A stretch of DNA of 30,389 nt from a virus. The notes under the pieces are model-generated. The model made no database searches. It saw nothing but the letters and a program-made list of their open reading frames with translations, and was not told the origin of the DNA. The position numbers and the translations under genes are program-made. The number at the start of each line of letters is the position of its first letter. Position 1 is the first letter of the stretch. Positions 24,455 to 30,389 of the stretch are shown piece by piece. Location: the IMG/VR virus record IMGVR_UViG_3300020214_000078, positions 1 through 30,389 of that record. The stretch is one strand, 5' to 3'.

Positions 24455-25431
24455 TGGCTGAATGGGATGCATTATTTGGTATTATACCTAGTATGTTGGT
24501 TAATCAACAATTGGCAGAACGTTTTGAAAATGTTTCCAAATACCAGCAGCCCAAACAATATACCTTACAAGAAGCCCCTACCACCGAATATATACCCAAA
24601 AAAGAACTGCCTGAATATCAAAAACTTTCCCCAGAAGAACAGCTTCAAGCCGCAAAAAAAATGTTTAGTGCAGAAGGTCAAACAGTATTAAGCACAAATG
24701 AGTCTGGAAAAGTCGCAATGAAAGATTTTTTTAAGGGTTATAAAACTCCGGAAGATTTTAATGCTGATATGGCAGCACTATTATCACGGCGTGATATTGG
24801 TCAAGTGCCCATGACAGACGAACAGTACGCAAATAATTTGCAAACTTGGTACGCAACACAAGCAAACGATAAGGGTGAAAAAACATACGCACGAGATTTA
24901 TTAGGTACAAAAAAAAGAGCTAACGCTGTTAGAACAACTTTGCTTGATCCAAATTTTCAACAACTGAACCAGCAGCAACAAGCTGCTTTTTTATCAACTG
25001 ACAATTTAATACACAACTCTTTTAAGTCTGAGAAATTGAAAAAAGCTGAAAACGAATTAAACGCTGCAAAAACACTAAAAGCACAAACTGCCATTAACAT
25101 CGCACAAGAAAAAATTGATGAAATTAAAAGTAGTGGTGCGGGTGTAGATCAAAATAAAGTTCAACAAATGCAAGAAAACATTCAACGTGGGTGGGATGCT
25201 GCTAAAAGTATTAGTGCTAAACTAAATAACAATGTATCTCCCGAAATTATTTTTGCACAGATTGCAAATGAAACTGGGTATTTAACAAAACCCATTGCGT
25301 TAAATAACCTTACAAGTATTAAAATTACACGTGCTGATAGGGCTGAATTAAAACGTCAACGTCAACAAAAAGAGTATGAGCAAAAATTACTTAGTATATT
25401 CCCAGACATATTTTTGCGGAGATTACCATGA
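24454..25431 (+). CDS. 325-aa helical virion-associated protein candidate
   Basis: 325 residues, TAATG overlap with the large gene and AAGGGA upstream. The N-terminus is mildly hydrophobic (WDALFGIIPSMLVNQQ). The rest is Gln/Lys-rich and helical, with two coiled segments (about 195-225 and 228-255). It is the last of the five ejection-type genes and ends in an ATGA overlap with the first small membrane gene, so the virion and membrane cassettes are coupled. No domain recognised. Confidence 0.6.
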   Translation: MAEWDALFGIIPSMLVNQQLAERFENVSKYQQPKQYTLQEAPTTEYIPKKELPEYQKLSPEEQLQAAKKMFSAEGQTVLSTNESGKVAMKDFFKGYKTPEDFNADMAALLSRRDIGQVPMTDEQYANNLQTWYATQANDKGEKTYARDLLGTKKRANAVRTTLLDPNFQQLNQQQQAAFLSTDNLIHNSFKSEKLKKAENELNAAKTLKAQTAINIAQEKIDEIKSSGAGVDQNKVQQMQENIQRGWDAAKSISAKLNNNVSPEIIFAQIANETGYLTKPIALNNLTSIKITRADRAELKRQRQQKEYEQKLLSIFPDIFLRRLP

Positions 25432-25583
25432 ACTTTCAAGATATACTAGACATTGTTAGCGCCATCTTTACAGTGATTGGCGCGCTTAAAGTAATAGCCC
25501 GCTATACCCCCTGGAAGTGGGATGACGCGGTTCTCGATTTTTTAGACTTCCCTATGAGACTACTAGCAAAGAAGGATAAATAG
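25428..25583 (+). CDS. 51-aa membrane peptide (holin-like candidate)
   Basis: ATG at 25428 forms an ATGA overlap with the previous stop. The 51-residue product has one hydrophobic stretch (about 7-24, LDIVSAIFTVIGALKVIA), then an amphipathic segment RYTPWKWDDAVLDFL and a basic end (LLAKKDK). One membrane span plus a charged tail, followed by another membrane gene, is a usual layout for holin or antiholin genes at the end of a late operon. The function is inference; the gene itself is supported by the exact junctions on both sides. Confidence 0.6.
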   Translation: MNFQDILDIVSAIFTVIGALKVIARYTPWKWDDAVLDFLDFPMRLLAKKDK

Positions 25584-25584
25584 T

Positions 25585-25806
25585 ATGCGTGCGGATCAAC
25601 TACTACACAAAATAGATAAACGACTTGCCGTTCTGGAAGCAATTAGTAAAGAACATGCTATTGAAACGGAAGAACAATTACGTGAATTAAAAAGTGATGT
25701 CGCCGCAGTTAAAACGGAAGTGGGTTACTTAAAAATTAAAATTGCGGGGGTTGCATCGGTAGCTTCCTTTATTATTAGTATTGCTCTTAAAAAGTGGGGT
25801 ATGTAG
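25585..25806 (+). CDS. 73-aa coiled-coil protein with C-terminal membrane anchor (XhlA/holin-like)
   Basis: 73 residues with AAGGA before the ATG. Residues about 5-50 are a heptad-patterned coiled coil (LLHKIDKRLAVLEAI; LRELKSDVAAVKTEVGYLK). Residues about 53-68 form a hydrophobic C-terminal helix, then KKWGM. Coiled coil plus terminal membrane helix is the layout of haemolysin XhlA-type phage lysis accessories. The TAG stop overlaps the GTG start of the rhomboid gene (TAGTG), which couples the two. Confidence 0.62.
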   Translation: MRADQLLHKIDKRLAVLEAISKEHAIETEEQLRELKSDVAAVKTEVGYLKIKIAGVASVASFIISIALKKWGM

Positions 25807-26402
25807 TGGCAACCCTATGCCTCTTTGCAGTAAGCGTTTTATCCCTTCTTCTATTTGATCCGGTGGTAACGGCCTACGTCTACGATGAGCCCACCTTTCA
25901 ATGGCGCTTTGTAACACTATTTACCCACATGGTTAGCCATGGGGGATGGGCACATCTTCTTGGGAATTTTCTATTTGGTGCACCCTATATGTTATATCTT
26001 GAACACAGATTGCAAAGCTCGAAAAAATTTATTCGGTTGTTTTTTTGTGCGGGGTTGGTTGCGCTGTTGTTTCAATATATTTTTAATGAGATGGCGATAA
26101 TTAAATCGAGTGGTTTGATTGGTAGTAGTGGTGCAATCTTTGGTCTTGTGGGGGCGGCGCTTATGGGGTATCGCGGGCCGCGAGCGGTTCAATTGACGGC
26201 CAAAGCCATCCTTATATTTCATATAATAACTCAAGGACAAGCTGCGTGGGTATCACTTGTTTGGGCAGACGGTGTGGCATATGCAGCGCATTTTGGTGGA
26301 ATACTGGCCGGTGTGTGGTTTAGTTATCATCATCTGAATCGGGGTCCCAGTCGCTCTCAAAAACGACGGTGCGGTCAACGACGCTCTCTTCCAAAACAAT
26401 AA
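25806..26402 (+). CDS. rhomboid-family intramembrane serine protease
   Basis: 198 residues from GTG 25806, chosen because it overlaps the previous TAG by one base; GTG 25794 would add four residues. Six membrane spans are visible (about 2-19, 50-66, 78-92, 105-121, 130-142, 158-175). All rhomboid hallmarks are present: H45, H50 and N54 in HGGWAHLLGN (same spacing as GlpG H145/H150/N154), the nucleophile S108 in IGSSGAIFG, and H162 in YAAHFGGILAG. It should cleave transmembrane helices in the host membrane. The basic tail (about 171-198) overlaps the opposite-strand gene by 83 bp. It is the last gene of the rightward operon, after two holin-like genes. The substrate is unknown. Confidence 0.9.
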   Translation: MATLCLFAVSVLSLLLFDPVVTAYVYDEPTFQWRFVTLFTHMVSHGGWAHLLGNFLFGAPYMLYLEHRLQSSKKFIRLFFCAGLVALLFQYIFNEMAIIKSSGLIGSSGAIFGLVGAALMGYRGPRAVQLTAKAILIFHIITQGQAAWVSLVWADGVAYAAHFGGILAGVWFSYHHLNRGPSRSQKRRCGQRRSLPKQ

Positions 26403-26505
26403 TTCTATTTTCTAACCGATGAATGGCGACGCGAAGGAGCTTTAGCTGCTCGTCGAGAATTCTTACTTTTTTCATGGTTAGCTCTAACTGTTCGGCTTGT
26501 TTCAT
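26320..26505 (-). CDS. 61-aa coiled-coil protein with acidic tail
   Basis: 61 residues with GGGAGGGG before the ATG. Residues about 8-42 are a leucine/isoleucine heptad coiled coil (LTMKKVRILDEQLKLL; AIHRLENRIIVLEES). The end is very acidic (ESDWDPDSDDDN). The last 83 bp lie antisense to the 3' end of the rhomboid gene, and the start lies inside the 3' end of the next gene upstream in another frame (101 bp overlap). A small dimeric regulatory or inhibitor protein is imaginable but not supported beyond its form. Confidence 0.62.
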   Translation of the reverse strand: MKQAEQLELTMKKVRILDEQLKLLRVAIHRLENRIIVLEESVVDRTVVFESDWDPDSDDDN

Positions 26506-26752
26506 TTACCCCTCCCAATATTTTTCCCACCTCTAATTGTCTCATTTGAATGATTGCGCCTTTGATAATAGCAAACTGTTCGGCGTTATCATCAATCGTT
26601 TGCCCACAAATCCATACCGCAACAATATATGCAACGTCATTTTCCGCAACAATTACCCCGCAAATCTCGCATTCAATTGGCGCAGCTTCGGCTCCCGACC
26701 AATGGGCGTGATCCCAAAATTTGATCCACACCATATTAGACTTAAGCGTCAT
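26405..26752 (-). CDS. 115-aa conserved hypothetical protein
   Basis: 115 residues with GAGG upstream. The folded part (about 1-80: WIKFWDHAHWSGAEAAPIEC; DDNAEQFAIIKGAIIQMRQL) is beta-rich and resembles a small protein I recall from other phages without a known function. The last 30 residues are basic and disordered and overlap the start of the next gene in a different frame. Its stop lies 3 bp from the rhomboid stop on the other strand. Its start overlaps the exonuclease stop. Confidence 0.62.
   Translation of the reverse strand: MTLKSNMVWIKFWDHAHWSGAEAAPIECEICGVIVAENDVAYIVAVWICGQTIDDNAEQFAIIKGAIIQMRQLEVGKILGGVNETSRTVRANHEKSKNSRRAAKAPSRRHSSVRK
26427..26472 (+). terminator. possible weak terminator for rightward transcription
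   Basis: CGACG (26427-26431) and CGTCG (26451-26455) pair, with an inner AGC/GCT stem, and a run of six T residues follows at 26467-26472, about 12 nt after the stem. The gap is too long for a textbook intrinsic terminator. It lies just past the rhomboid stop, where rightward transcription should end, inside leftward genes. Confidence 0.25.
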
Positions 26753-27456
26753 TTACGCCTCGTTAAAAAGTATCCCTTACAGGAACGGCACTTCCACTGC
26801 TGTTGCAGTGCCATTGAGTTTGCTCTAACACCGTCTTTAACAACCTTAACTGAGCCGCATTTTGGGCATCCTTTTCTATCGGAAAGCAGCGCCATATTGG
26901 GATGGCGCTCCATCCAAGGCAATAGTTTTTTGTATACTTTCTCTAATAGTACCACGTCTTGTTTATTATACTTCTCAAGTAATCGCCAACTATCCGCACG
27001 ATTTTGAAGGCAGCCCAGCCACAGGTCAAAACCTGTGTGCTTCACCTTTTCCCCTAACTTAAAATAAAGTCCAAGGTCATTAAGTTTACAGCTATTAAGA
27101 TTAAAGTATTTACGCGTAATCTTAAGTGTGTCAACCGTGGCAAATGTGGAGGGGGGTTTTAAGCCGTGAAACGCAAAGCGTGCGCGCGCCTTCTTAATAT
27201 CGAAGGCGTCACCGTTGTGAGCTATAACCACGTCAGCCTTGTCAAATAAGTCACGCAATTTTTGTGCCAATTGGCGGTCGGTCTTTTGTCCCTGCATAGT
27301 AACACAGTGAATCTCGGATTCCCCTAGCCACTTGTAGGCAAACGAAAGCAGGTGCCATTCCTCTTTAAACGCTATAACGTCTTGTTCATATTTACCCCAT
27401 ACGTAAGCTAAATTAGGGGCCGTCTCAATATCAAACAATAAAACTTTTGGTTTCAT
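26749..27456 (-). CDS. DEDD-family 3'-5' exonuclease with C-terminal zinc ribbon
   Basis: 235 residues from ATG 27456, chosen for its GAGG site; a GTG ten codons upstream is less likely. The RNase H-like exonuclease motifs are in order: D9 and E11 in LLFDIETAPN, D86 in AHNGDAFDI, and Y163/D167 in YNKQDVVLL (DEDDy type). A zinc ribbon follows: C197-x2-C200 (GCPKCG) and C223-x2-C226 (CRSCKG). The exonuclease would trim DNA or RNA ends during replication or host DNA breakdown, and the ribbon probably binds nucleic acid. It overlaps the RuvC-like gene by ATGA, placing both in one nucleic-acid-processing unit with DNA polymerase. Confidence 0.82.
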   Translation of the reverse strand: MKPKVLLFDIETAPNLAYVWGKYEQDVIAFKEEWHLLSFAYKWLGESEIHCVTMQGQKTDRQLAQKLRDLFDKADVVIAHNGDAFDIKKARARFAFHGLKPPSTFATVDTLKITRKYFNLNSCKLNDLGLYFKLGEKVKHTGFDLWLGCLQNRADSWRLLEKYNKQDVVLLEKVYKKLLPWMERHPNMALLSDRKGCPKCGSVKVVKDGVRANSMALQQQWKCRSCKGYFLTRRK

Positions 27457-27908
27457 TTTTTCCTCGCTTTTTTCCCTACGCCGCACCTGGCGGTTCTGGC
27501 GGTGTGCCAGAGTCCCATTCCGATTGCCGCAAGTTCGTCTTCTGAGCTAACCCGCCCGGTATAACCGTCAAGAAGCTTTTTGTCCCCTTTCCAATCCGTG
27601 TGCTTTTGCCAAGACGCAATAGGAATGTCTGCAAAAATATTGCAGCCGCTATGGTGCAAAGCAATAGCAATAACAGATACAGACCAATGAGTGTATATAT
27701 GAGTATTGCGAACCAATTGCTCAATGTGAACCTCCTCATACTCTACAAGTAACTTTTTATACAGTTTATAAATTTTACATAACCGTATAAATACGTTGTC
27801 TTTTTTGTCGACGGCAACCGTCCCCGAATCTATAAGGCGATCGCCGTCAAACAAAGCCCAGCCCGATGAAATACTGGCCGGGTCGATATAGAGCACTTTC
27901 TTAGGCAC
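27453..27908 (-). CDS. RuvC-like Holliday-junction resolvase
   Basis: 151 residues starting at GTG 27908, overlapping the previous stop by 8 bp. RuvC/RNase H-fold motifs: D9 in YIDPASISSGWALF, E63 in VHIEQL, and acidic residues in SSEDELAAIGMGLWH (121-135). Such phage resolvases cut branched DNA before packaging. In most relatives the last motif has a second Asp followed by Ala (DA), where this protein reads LAA, so the catalytic set may differ. A second possible GTG start lies five codons in. Confidence 0.78.
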   Translation of the reverse strand: MPKKVLYIDPASISSGWALFDGDRLIDSGTVAVDKKDNVFIRLCKIYKLYKKLLVEYEEVHIEQLVRNTHIYTHWSVSVIAIALHHSGCNIFADIPIASWQKHTDWKGDKKLLDGYTGRVSSEDELAAIGMGLWHTARTARCGVGKKARKK

Positions 27909-28227
27909 TTGCGGCTTTTGCTTTCTCTTCCGTAGGTGTCAGTTTATCTTGTGCAATTTTTAAGATCTTGCCTACCGATTCTTGATAGCCATGGAATTGT
28001 AATGCATACACACACAATTGGTCATCTTGCAGCGAGGCTAATGCCTCTCGCAATTTTCGGGTAATTGTTTTAGCTTCTTCAGCATTTATACCTTCAATAG
28101 GTACAAGGTCAACTCCGAATTGTAGGGTGTATAGTGCTCCGGCATCGGCCCCCTCATTGATACTATCATGTAGTGCAGTTAATAATTGTTTAACTTGCGC
28201 TATTGTATGTACTTGTTTTTGGTTCAT
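27901..28227 (-). CDS. 108-aa hypothetical protein with its own promoter
   Basis: 108 residues, GGGAGAA before the ATG. Mostly helical (TIAQVKQLLTALHDSINE; AKTITRKLREALASLQD), with a short beta segment TLQFGVDLVPIEGI; no recognised domain. Its start lies inside the end of the polymerase gene (38 bp overlap), and a strong promoter sits 20-50 bp upstream within the polymerase coding sequence, so it may be made in larger amounts or at another time than the polymerase. The location suggests a replication-associated accessory role, unproven. Confidence 0.7.
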   Translation of the reverse strand: MNQKQVHTIAQVKQLLTALHDSINEGADAGALYTLQFGVDLVPIEGINAEEAKTITRKLREALASLQDDQLCVYALQFHGYQESVGKILKIAQDKLTPTEEKAKAASA

Positions 28228-30136
28228 TGGTTTCTCCCTTATTGTTAATTATATCTGACTCCGATAAAGAAGTCAAGATTTTTATGTCTACCTTTAATGG
28301 CACCCGCAATGGATACACATTTTCAGCAACCTGTTTAATCTCTGCAATTTTGCGCGCTAAATGCCGATCATTTGGAACGCTTATAACCACTGAGTCATGC
28401 ACTTGGGTAACCAACCGGTACCCTAGATTATGTAATTTAATCATGGCGCGCTTTGTAATACTGGCCCCAAGGCTTTGAATTGGGAAGTTATAACCCTGTT
28501 TAAGGGCGTGCCGCCACTCCTTACTACCTGTAGGTTCGTATTCAATGGCCGGTAAGCGTCGCAAGCGCCCAGCCTCAGAGATAACACAGGCATTGGTTTC
28601 AATAAATGCTCTCTGGTTTTCTAAATATTTTTTATAGCCCGTATACAGGTCGTAAAATTGATGGATAATTTCCCAACAGTCATCGACATTCTTATTAATC
28701 ATGCTGGTTAATCTATACGCAGATGCATCGTAGATCATGGCAAAATTAACAGCCTTACCAATCTGTCGATCCGTCCCAATGGCATTAGCAGTTATTTGGT
28801 GTAGGTCAATGCCGTCATTATATGCCTGTAAAAGTAGTCGGTCGTTTGACAGATGGGCAGCAAGCCGTAACTCAAGCTGAGAGTAATCAAAATACACAAA
28901 CACTTGGCCCGGGTCTGGCAAGAAAAATTTCTTAATCTCAGACCCGCGTGGTAAGTTCTGCATGTTTGGGTTTCTTGATGATAGTCGCCCGGTTACAGTG
29001 CCGCCCGAACTGTCCTCTTTGTCCCTGCCTGTCTGCAAATACTCGGCGTAGATGCGCCCATTATCTACGTGCGCGAGTAACCCCGTCTTCTCAACCGCGT
29101 CCCCTGTGTACGTGTTTAAGATCTTGATGTTCTTTTTCCACATTTTATACGTCGACAAAACTTTATGGATGCGGTCAGTTTCTTTATGCGCTTTATAGAT
29201 CGTTTCCAAAGAACTTTCGGAAGTTGATGGTTTGCCCGTTGTAGTTTTATCCACAAGCTTTTCAGGAATTTTAAATTGACCGAAGATAAGCGACGCCAAA
29301 TGTTCCGAACTTTGCCAATTAAATTTCGTTTTGCTTTTGAGACTACGGCGCTGCACGTTTGCTTGCCCTTTCGGCGTGTGTTTTGTTGCGAGCACTTTTT
29401 CATATAGGTCCTCCTCTATATTATGAATTTCTTTTGCACAAAGTAACGACATTTCCGCAAGTAACTTAATGTTCTCTGCCAGTAAAGTTTGCTTGTACTC
29501 GTTTAACGCTACCTCATTTAAGTGAATGCCATCTAACTCCATTGACAATAACACTGATTCGAGGGGCATCATTTCATCGGTATAATAGTCTAAGGGGGAT
29601 TGCGTATAGCCTTGGTTTTTAAGGGCATTATCAACATTATTTAGGGCGGGCACCAAACTCCAAAAAAGTTTGTACGTATTTTTGCAATCCTCAAGACAGT
29701 ACCGCTTGATTAGATCATAGTAAGGTTCGGTATCATCATCGAGGTCAAGGCGGCAGAGATCGGCAACCGAGCGCCCTTGCACGGCGGTAATAGCCCGATC
29801 CAATTCTTGCTTACGTAAAAGAGCCGAAGTACCCCAGTACTTAACCGACAAATCTTTTAGGCCGAGGGGCTGGTTCTCGTTGTCAAGTTGTGCCATTAAT
29901 TTAGTATCCCATATTCGACATTTAATGACCACGCCAGCATTAATTAAGAACTTAAGATCAAAGCGTAGGTTATGTCCAACAATGTGGTTGTTGGCGTCGG
30001 CTAAGAACTGTCGAAGTTCCACGTCGTCAACGGAACGATACTTGCCTTCGGTTCCATCCCACGTTCCCACGCCATGAATGCGGTCACGCCGTGGGTTAAG
30101 GCCGGTGGTTTCAATGTCTAGCGCGAGTAGTTTCAT
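28190..30136 (-). CDS. polA-like: family A DNA polymerase with 3'-5' exonuclease
   Basis: 648 residues, GAGG before the ATG. The proofreading domain has D7/E9 in LDIETTGLNP, D60 in GHNLRFD and Y146/D150 in YCLEDCK. The polymerase domain has motif A with D417 in YFDYSQLELR, motif B R457-x3-K461-x3-F465-x3-Y469, and motif C QVHDSV (H580, D581). There is no 5'-3' exonuclease, as in T7-type phage polymerases. The residue after motif B Tyr is Asp instead of the usual Gly. F465 at the sugar-selecting position matches E. coli Pol I and differs from T7 (Tyr). It replicates the phage genome. Its start overlaps the upstream small frame by ATGA. Confidence 0.93.
   Translation of the reverse strand: MKLLALDIETTGLNPRRDRIHGVGTWDGTEGKYRSVDDVELRQFLADANNHIVGHNLRFDLKFLINAGVVIKCRIWDTKLMAQLDNENQPLGLKDLSVKYWGTSALLRKQELDRAITAVQGRSVADLCRLDLDDDTEPYYDLIKRYCLEDCKNTYKLFWSLVPALNNVDNALKNQGYTQSPLDYYTDEMMPLESVLLSMELDGIHLNEVALNEYKQTLLAENIKLLAEMSLLCAKEIHNIEEDLYEKVLATKHTPKGQANVQRRSLKSKTKFNWQSSEHLASLIFGQFKIPEKLVDKTTTGKPSTSESSLETIYKAHKETDRIHKVLSTYKMWKKNIKILNTYTGDAVEKTGLLAHVDNGRIYAEYLQTGRDKEDSSGGTVTGRLSSRNPNMQNLPRGSEIKKFFLPDPGQVFVYFDYSQLELRLAAHLSNDRLLLQAYNDGIDLHQITANAIGTDRQIGKAVNFAMIYDASAYRLTSMINKNVDDCWEIIHQFYDLYTGYKKYLENQRAFIETNACVISEAGRLRRLPAIEYEPTGSKEWRHALKQGYNFPIQSLGASITKRAMIKLHNLGYRLVTQVHDSVVISVPNDRHLARKIAEIKQVAENVYPLRVPLKVDIKILTSLSESDIINNKGETNEPKTSTYNSAS
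28248..28276 (-). promoter_or_regulatory. strong internal promoter in the end of the polymerase gene
   Basis: On the minus strand TTGACT (28271-28276), a 17-bp spacer, then TATAAT (28248-28253). Only one base departs from consensus. The start point near 28241 gives a leader of about 14 nt before the ATG at 28227, so it serves the 108-aa gene and those behind it (resolvase, exonuclease, small genes). Confidence 0.75.
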
Positions 30137-30345
30137 TTTACAACCTCAAAAATAAAATTACGTAACTTAACCCGATCTTTTTTTACTGCTGTTATCCGGG
30201 TGCAATGATAGCGCATATAGCATCGTATCGGAAGCATTTCGATGTTATATAAGACATCTTTACAGTTGCGTAGTAGTTTGTGTATATTGTATTTCCCCGT
30301 TTCATACGGCCTCCCAGTGCGGGTGCAATGATAGTACGTGTTCAT
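30133..30345 (-). CDS. 70-aa hypothetical protein upstream of DNA polymerase (uncertain)
   Basis: Open frame from ATG 30345 ending in an ATGA overlap with the polymerase start. The product is basic and repeats YHCTR at about residues 5-9 and 46-50, encoded by an exact 15-bp repeat (30197-30211 and 30320-30334) 123 bp apart, in the same frame. The in-frame repeat favours this frame being coding, and so does the precise junction with polymerase. Against it, the first 44 bp overlap a plausible upstream gene end, the ribosome site is weak, and another frame (30192-30305) has a better one. The frame stays open to the window edge. Confidence 0.45.
   Translation of the reverse strand: MNTYYHCTRTGRPYETGKYNIHKLLRNCKDVLYNIEMLPIRCYMRYHCTRITAVKKDRVKLRNFIFEVVK
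30192..30305 (-). CDS. alternative 37-aa frame before DNA polymerase (uncertain)
   Basis: ATG at 30305 overlaps the stop of the upstream frame (ATGA, 30302-30305) and has GGGAGG at ideal distance, which is the usual style of this genome. The product (MKRGNTIYTNYYATVKMSYI and onward to CAIIAPG) is short and unrecognised. It leaves a 55-bp gap before polymerase. This frame and the 70-aa frame overlap; both could be real, but I would not insist on either. Confidence 0.35.
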   Translation of the reverse strand: MKRGNTIYTNYYATVKMSYITSKCFRYDAICAIIAPG

Positions 30346-30389
30346 AAGCTTCTTGTCCCTGATGTTTGCGAACTGCTTCAAGATATACC
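30302..30389 (-). CDS. C-terminal end of an upstream early gene (5' part outside window)
   Basis: The last 28 codons of a frame entering from the right edge, reading YLEAVRKHQGQEAYEHVLSL and ending WEAV before TGA at 30302. It looks helical and coding-like, and its stop overlaps an ATG preceded by GGGAGG inside its own last codons. Too little is visible to name it. As the gene before DNA polymerase, a replication protein is likely. Confidence 0.5.
   Translation of the reverse strand, partial: VYLEAVRKHQGQEAYEHVLSLHPHWEAV

Noticed and set aside
27476-27739. An 87-codon minus-strand frame with a hydrophobic stretch
   Set aside because: It lies wholly inside the RuvC-like gene in another frame and has no ribosome site; shadow frame.

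Overview
The window is a 30.4 kb piece of a tailed-phage genome. It carries a complete virion-building operon and part of a replication arm. A short-tailed (podovirus-like) particle is indicated by the gene set: large terminase, portal, scaffold, N4-gp56-type major capsid protein, adaptor and nozzle proteins, then a run of internal/ejection proteins. No sheath, tail tube or tape-measure gene is visible. The host cannot be named. Strong Shine-Dalgarno sites and near-perfect sigma70-type promoters fit a Gram-negative-like bacterium, and no phage RNA polymerase is visible here.

Layout. (1) 1-633, minus strand: four tiny overlapping genes, two of them paralogues, one encoding a membrane peptide. 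(2) 634-1576: a dense non-coding control region. It has two plus-strand promoters with 17-bp spacers (-35 at 1157 and 1518), a perfect consensus minus-strand promoter (1466-1494), a hairpin-rich segment between facing promoters (1198-1459), 10-bp direct repeats 21 bp apart, palindromes, a hairpin and a G-quadruplex motif. (3) 1577-8070: receptor-binding/fibre genes (YadA-like fibre, small fibre-tip protein, large beta-helix/LamG-like spike, two small genes). (4) 8070-17534: terminase, portal, scaffold, capsid, head-tail connector, nozzle, decoration-like protein. (5) 17546-19226: a collar-domain fibre and a GNAT acetyltransferase. (6) 19228-25431: five internal/ejection candidates, one of 1138 aa. 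(7) 25428-26402: three small membrane-protein genes, the last a complete rhomboid intramembrane serine protease. (8) 26320-30389, minus strand: small genes, a DEDD exonuclease with a zinc ribbon, a RuvC-like resolvase, a small gene with its own promoter, family A DNA polymerase, and the end of an upstream gene.

The two arms are transcribed toward each other and meet tail-to-tail at about 26.4 kb, where the last genes overlap antisense. If the genome map closes in a circle, the minus genes at the left edge and those at the right edge would form one arm running leftward from the 634-1576 hub, with the virion operon running rightward from the same hub. Most neighbouring genes overlap at stop/start codons (TAATG, ATGA, TAGTG), implying translational coupling.

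Most notable are the phage-encoded rhomboid protease in a lysis-cassette-like position, and the control hub with face-to-face promoters over a structured, apparently untranslated segment.
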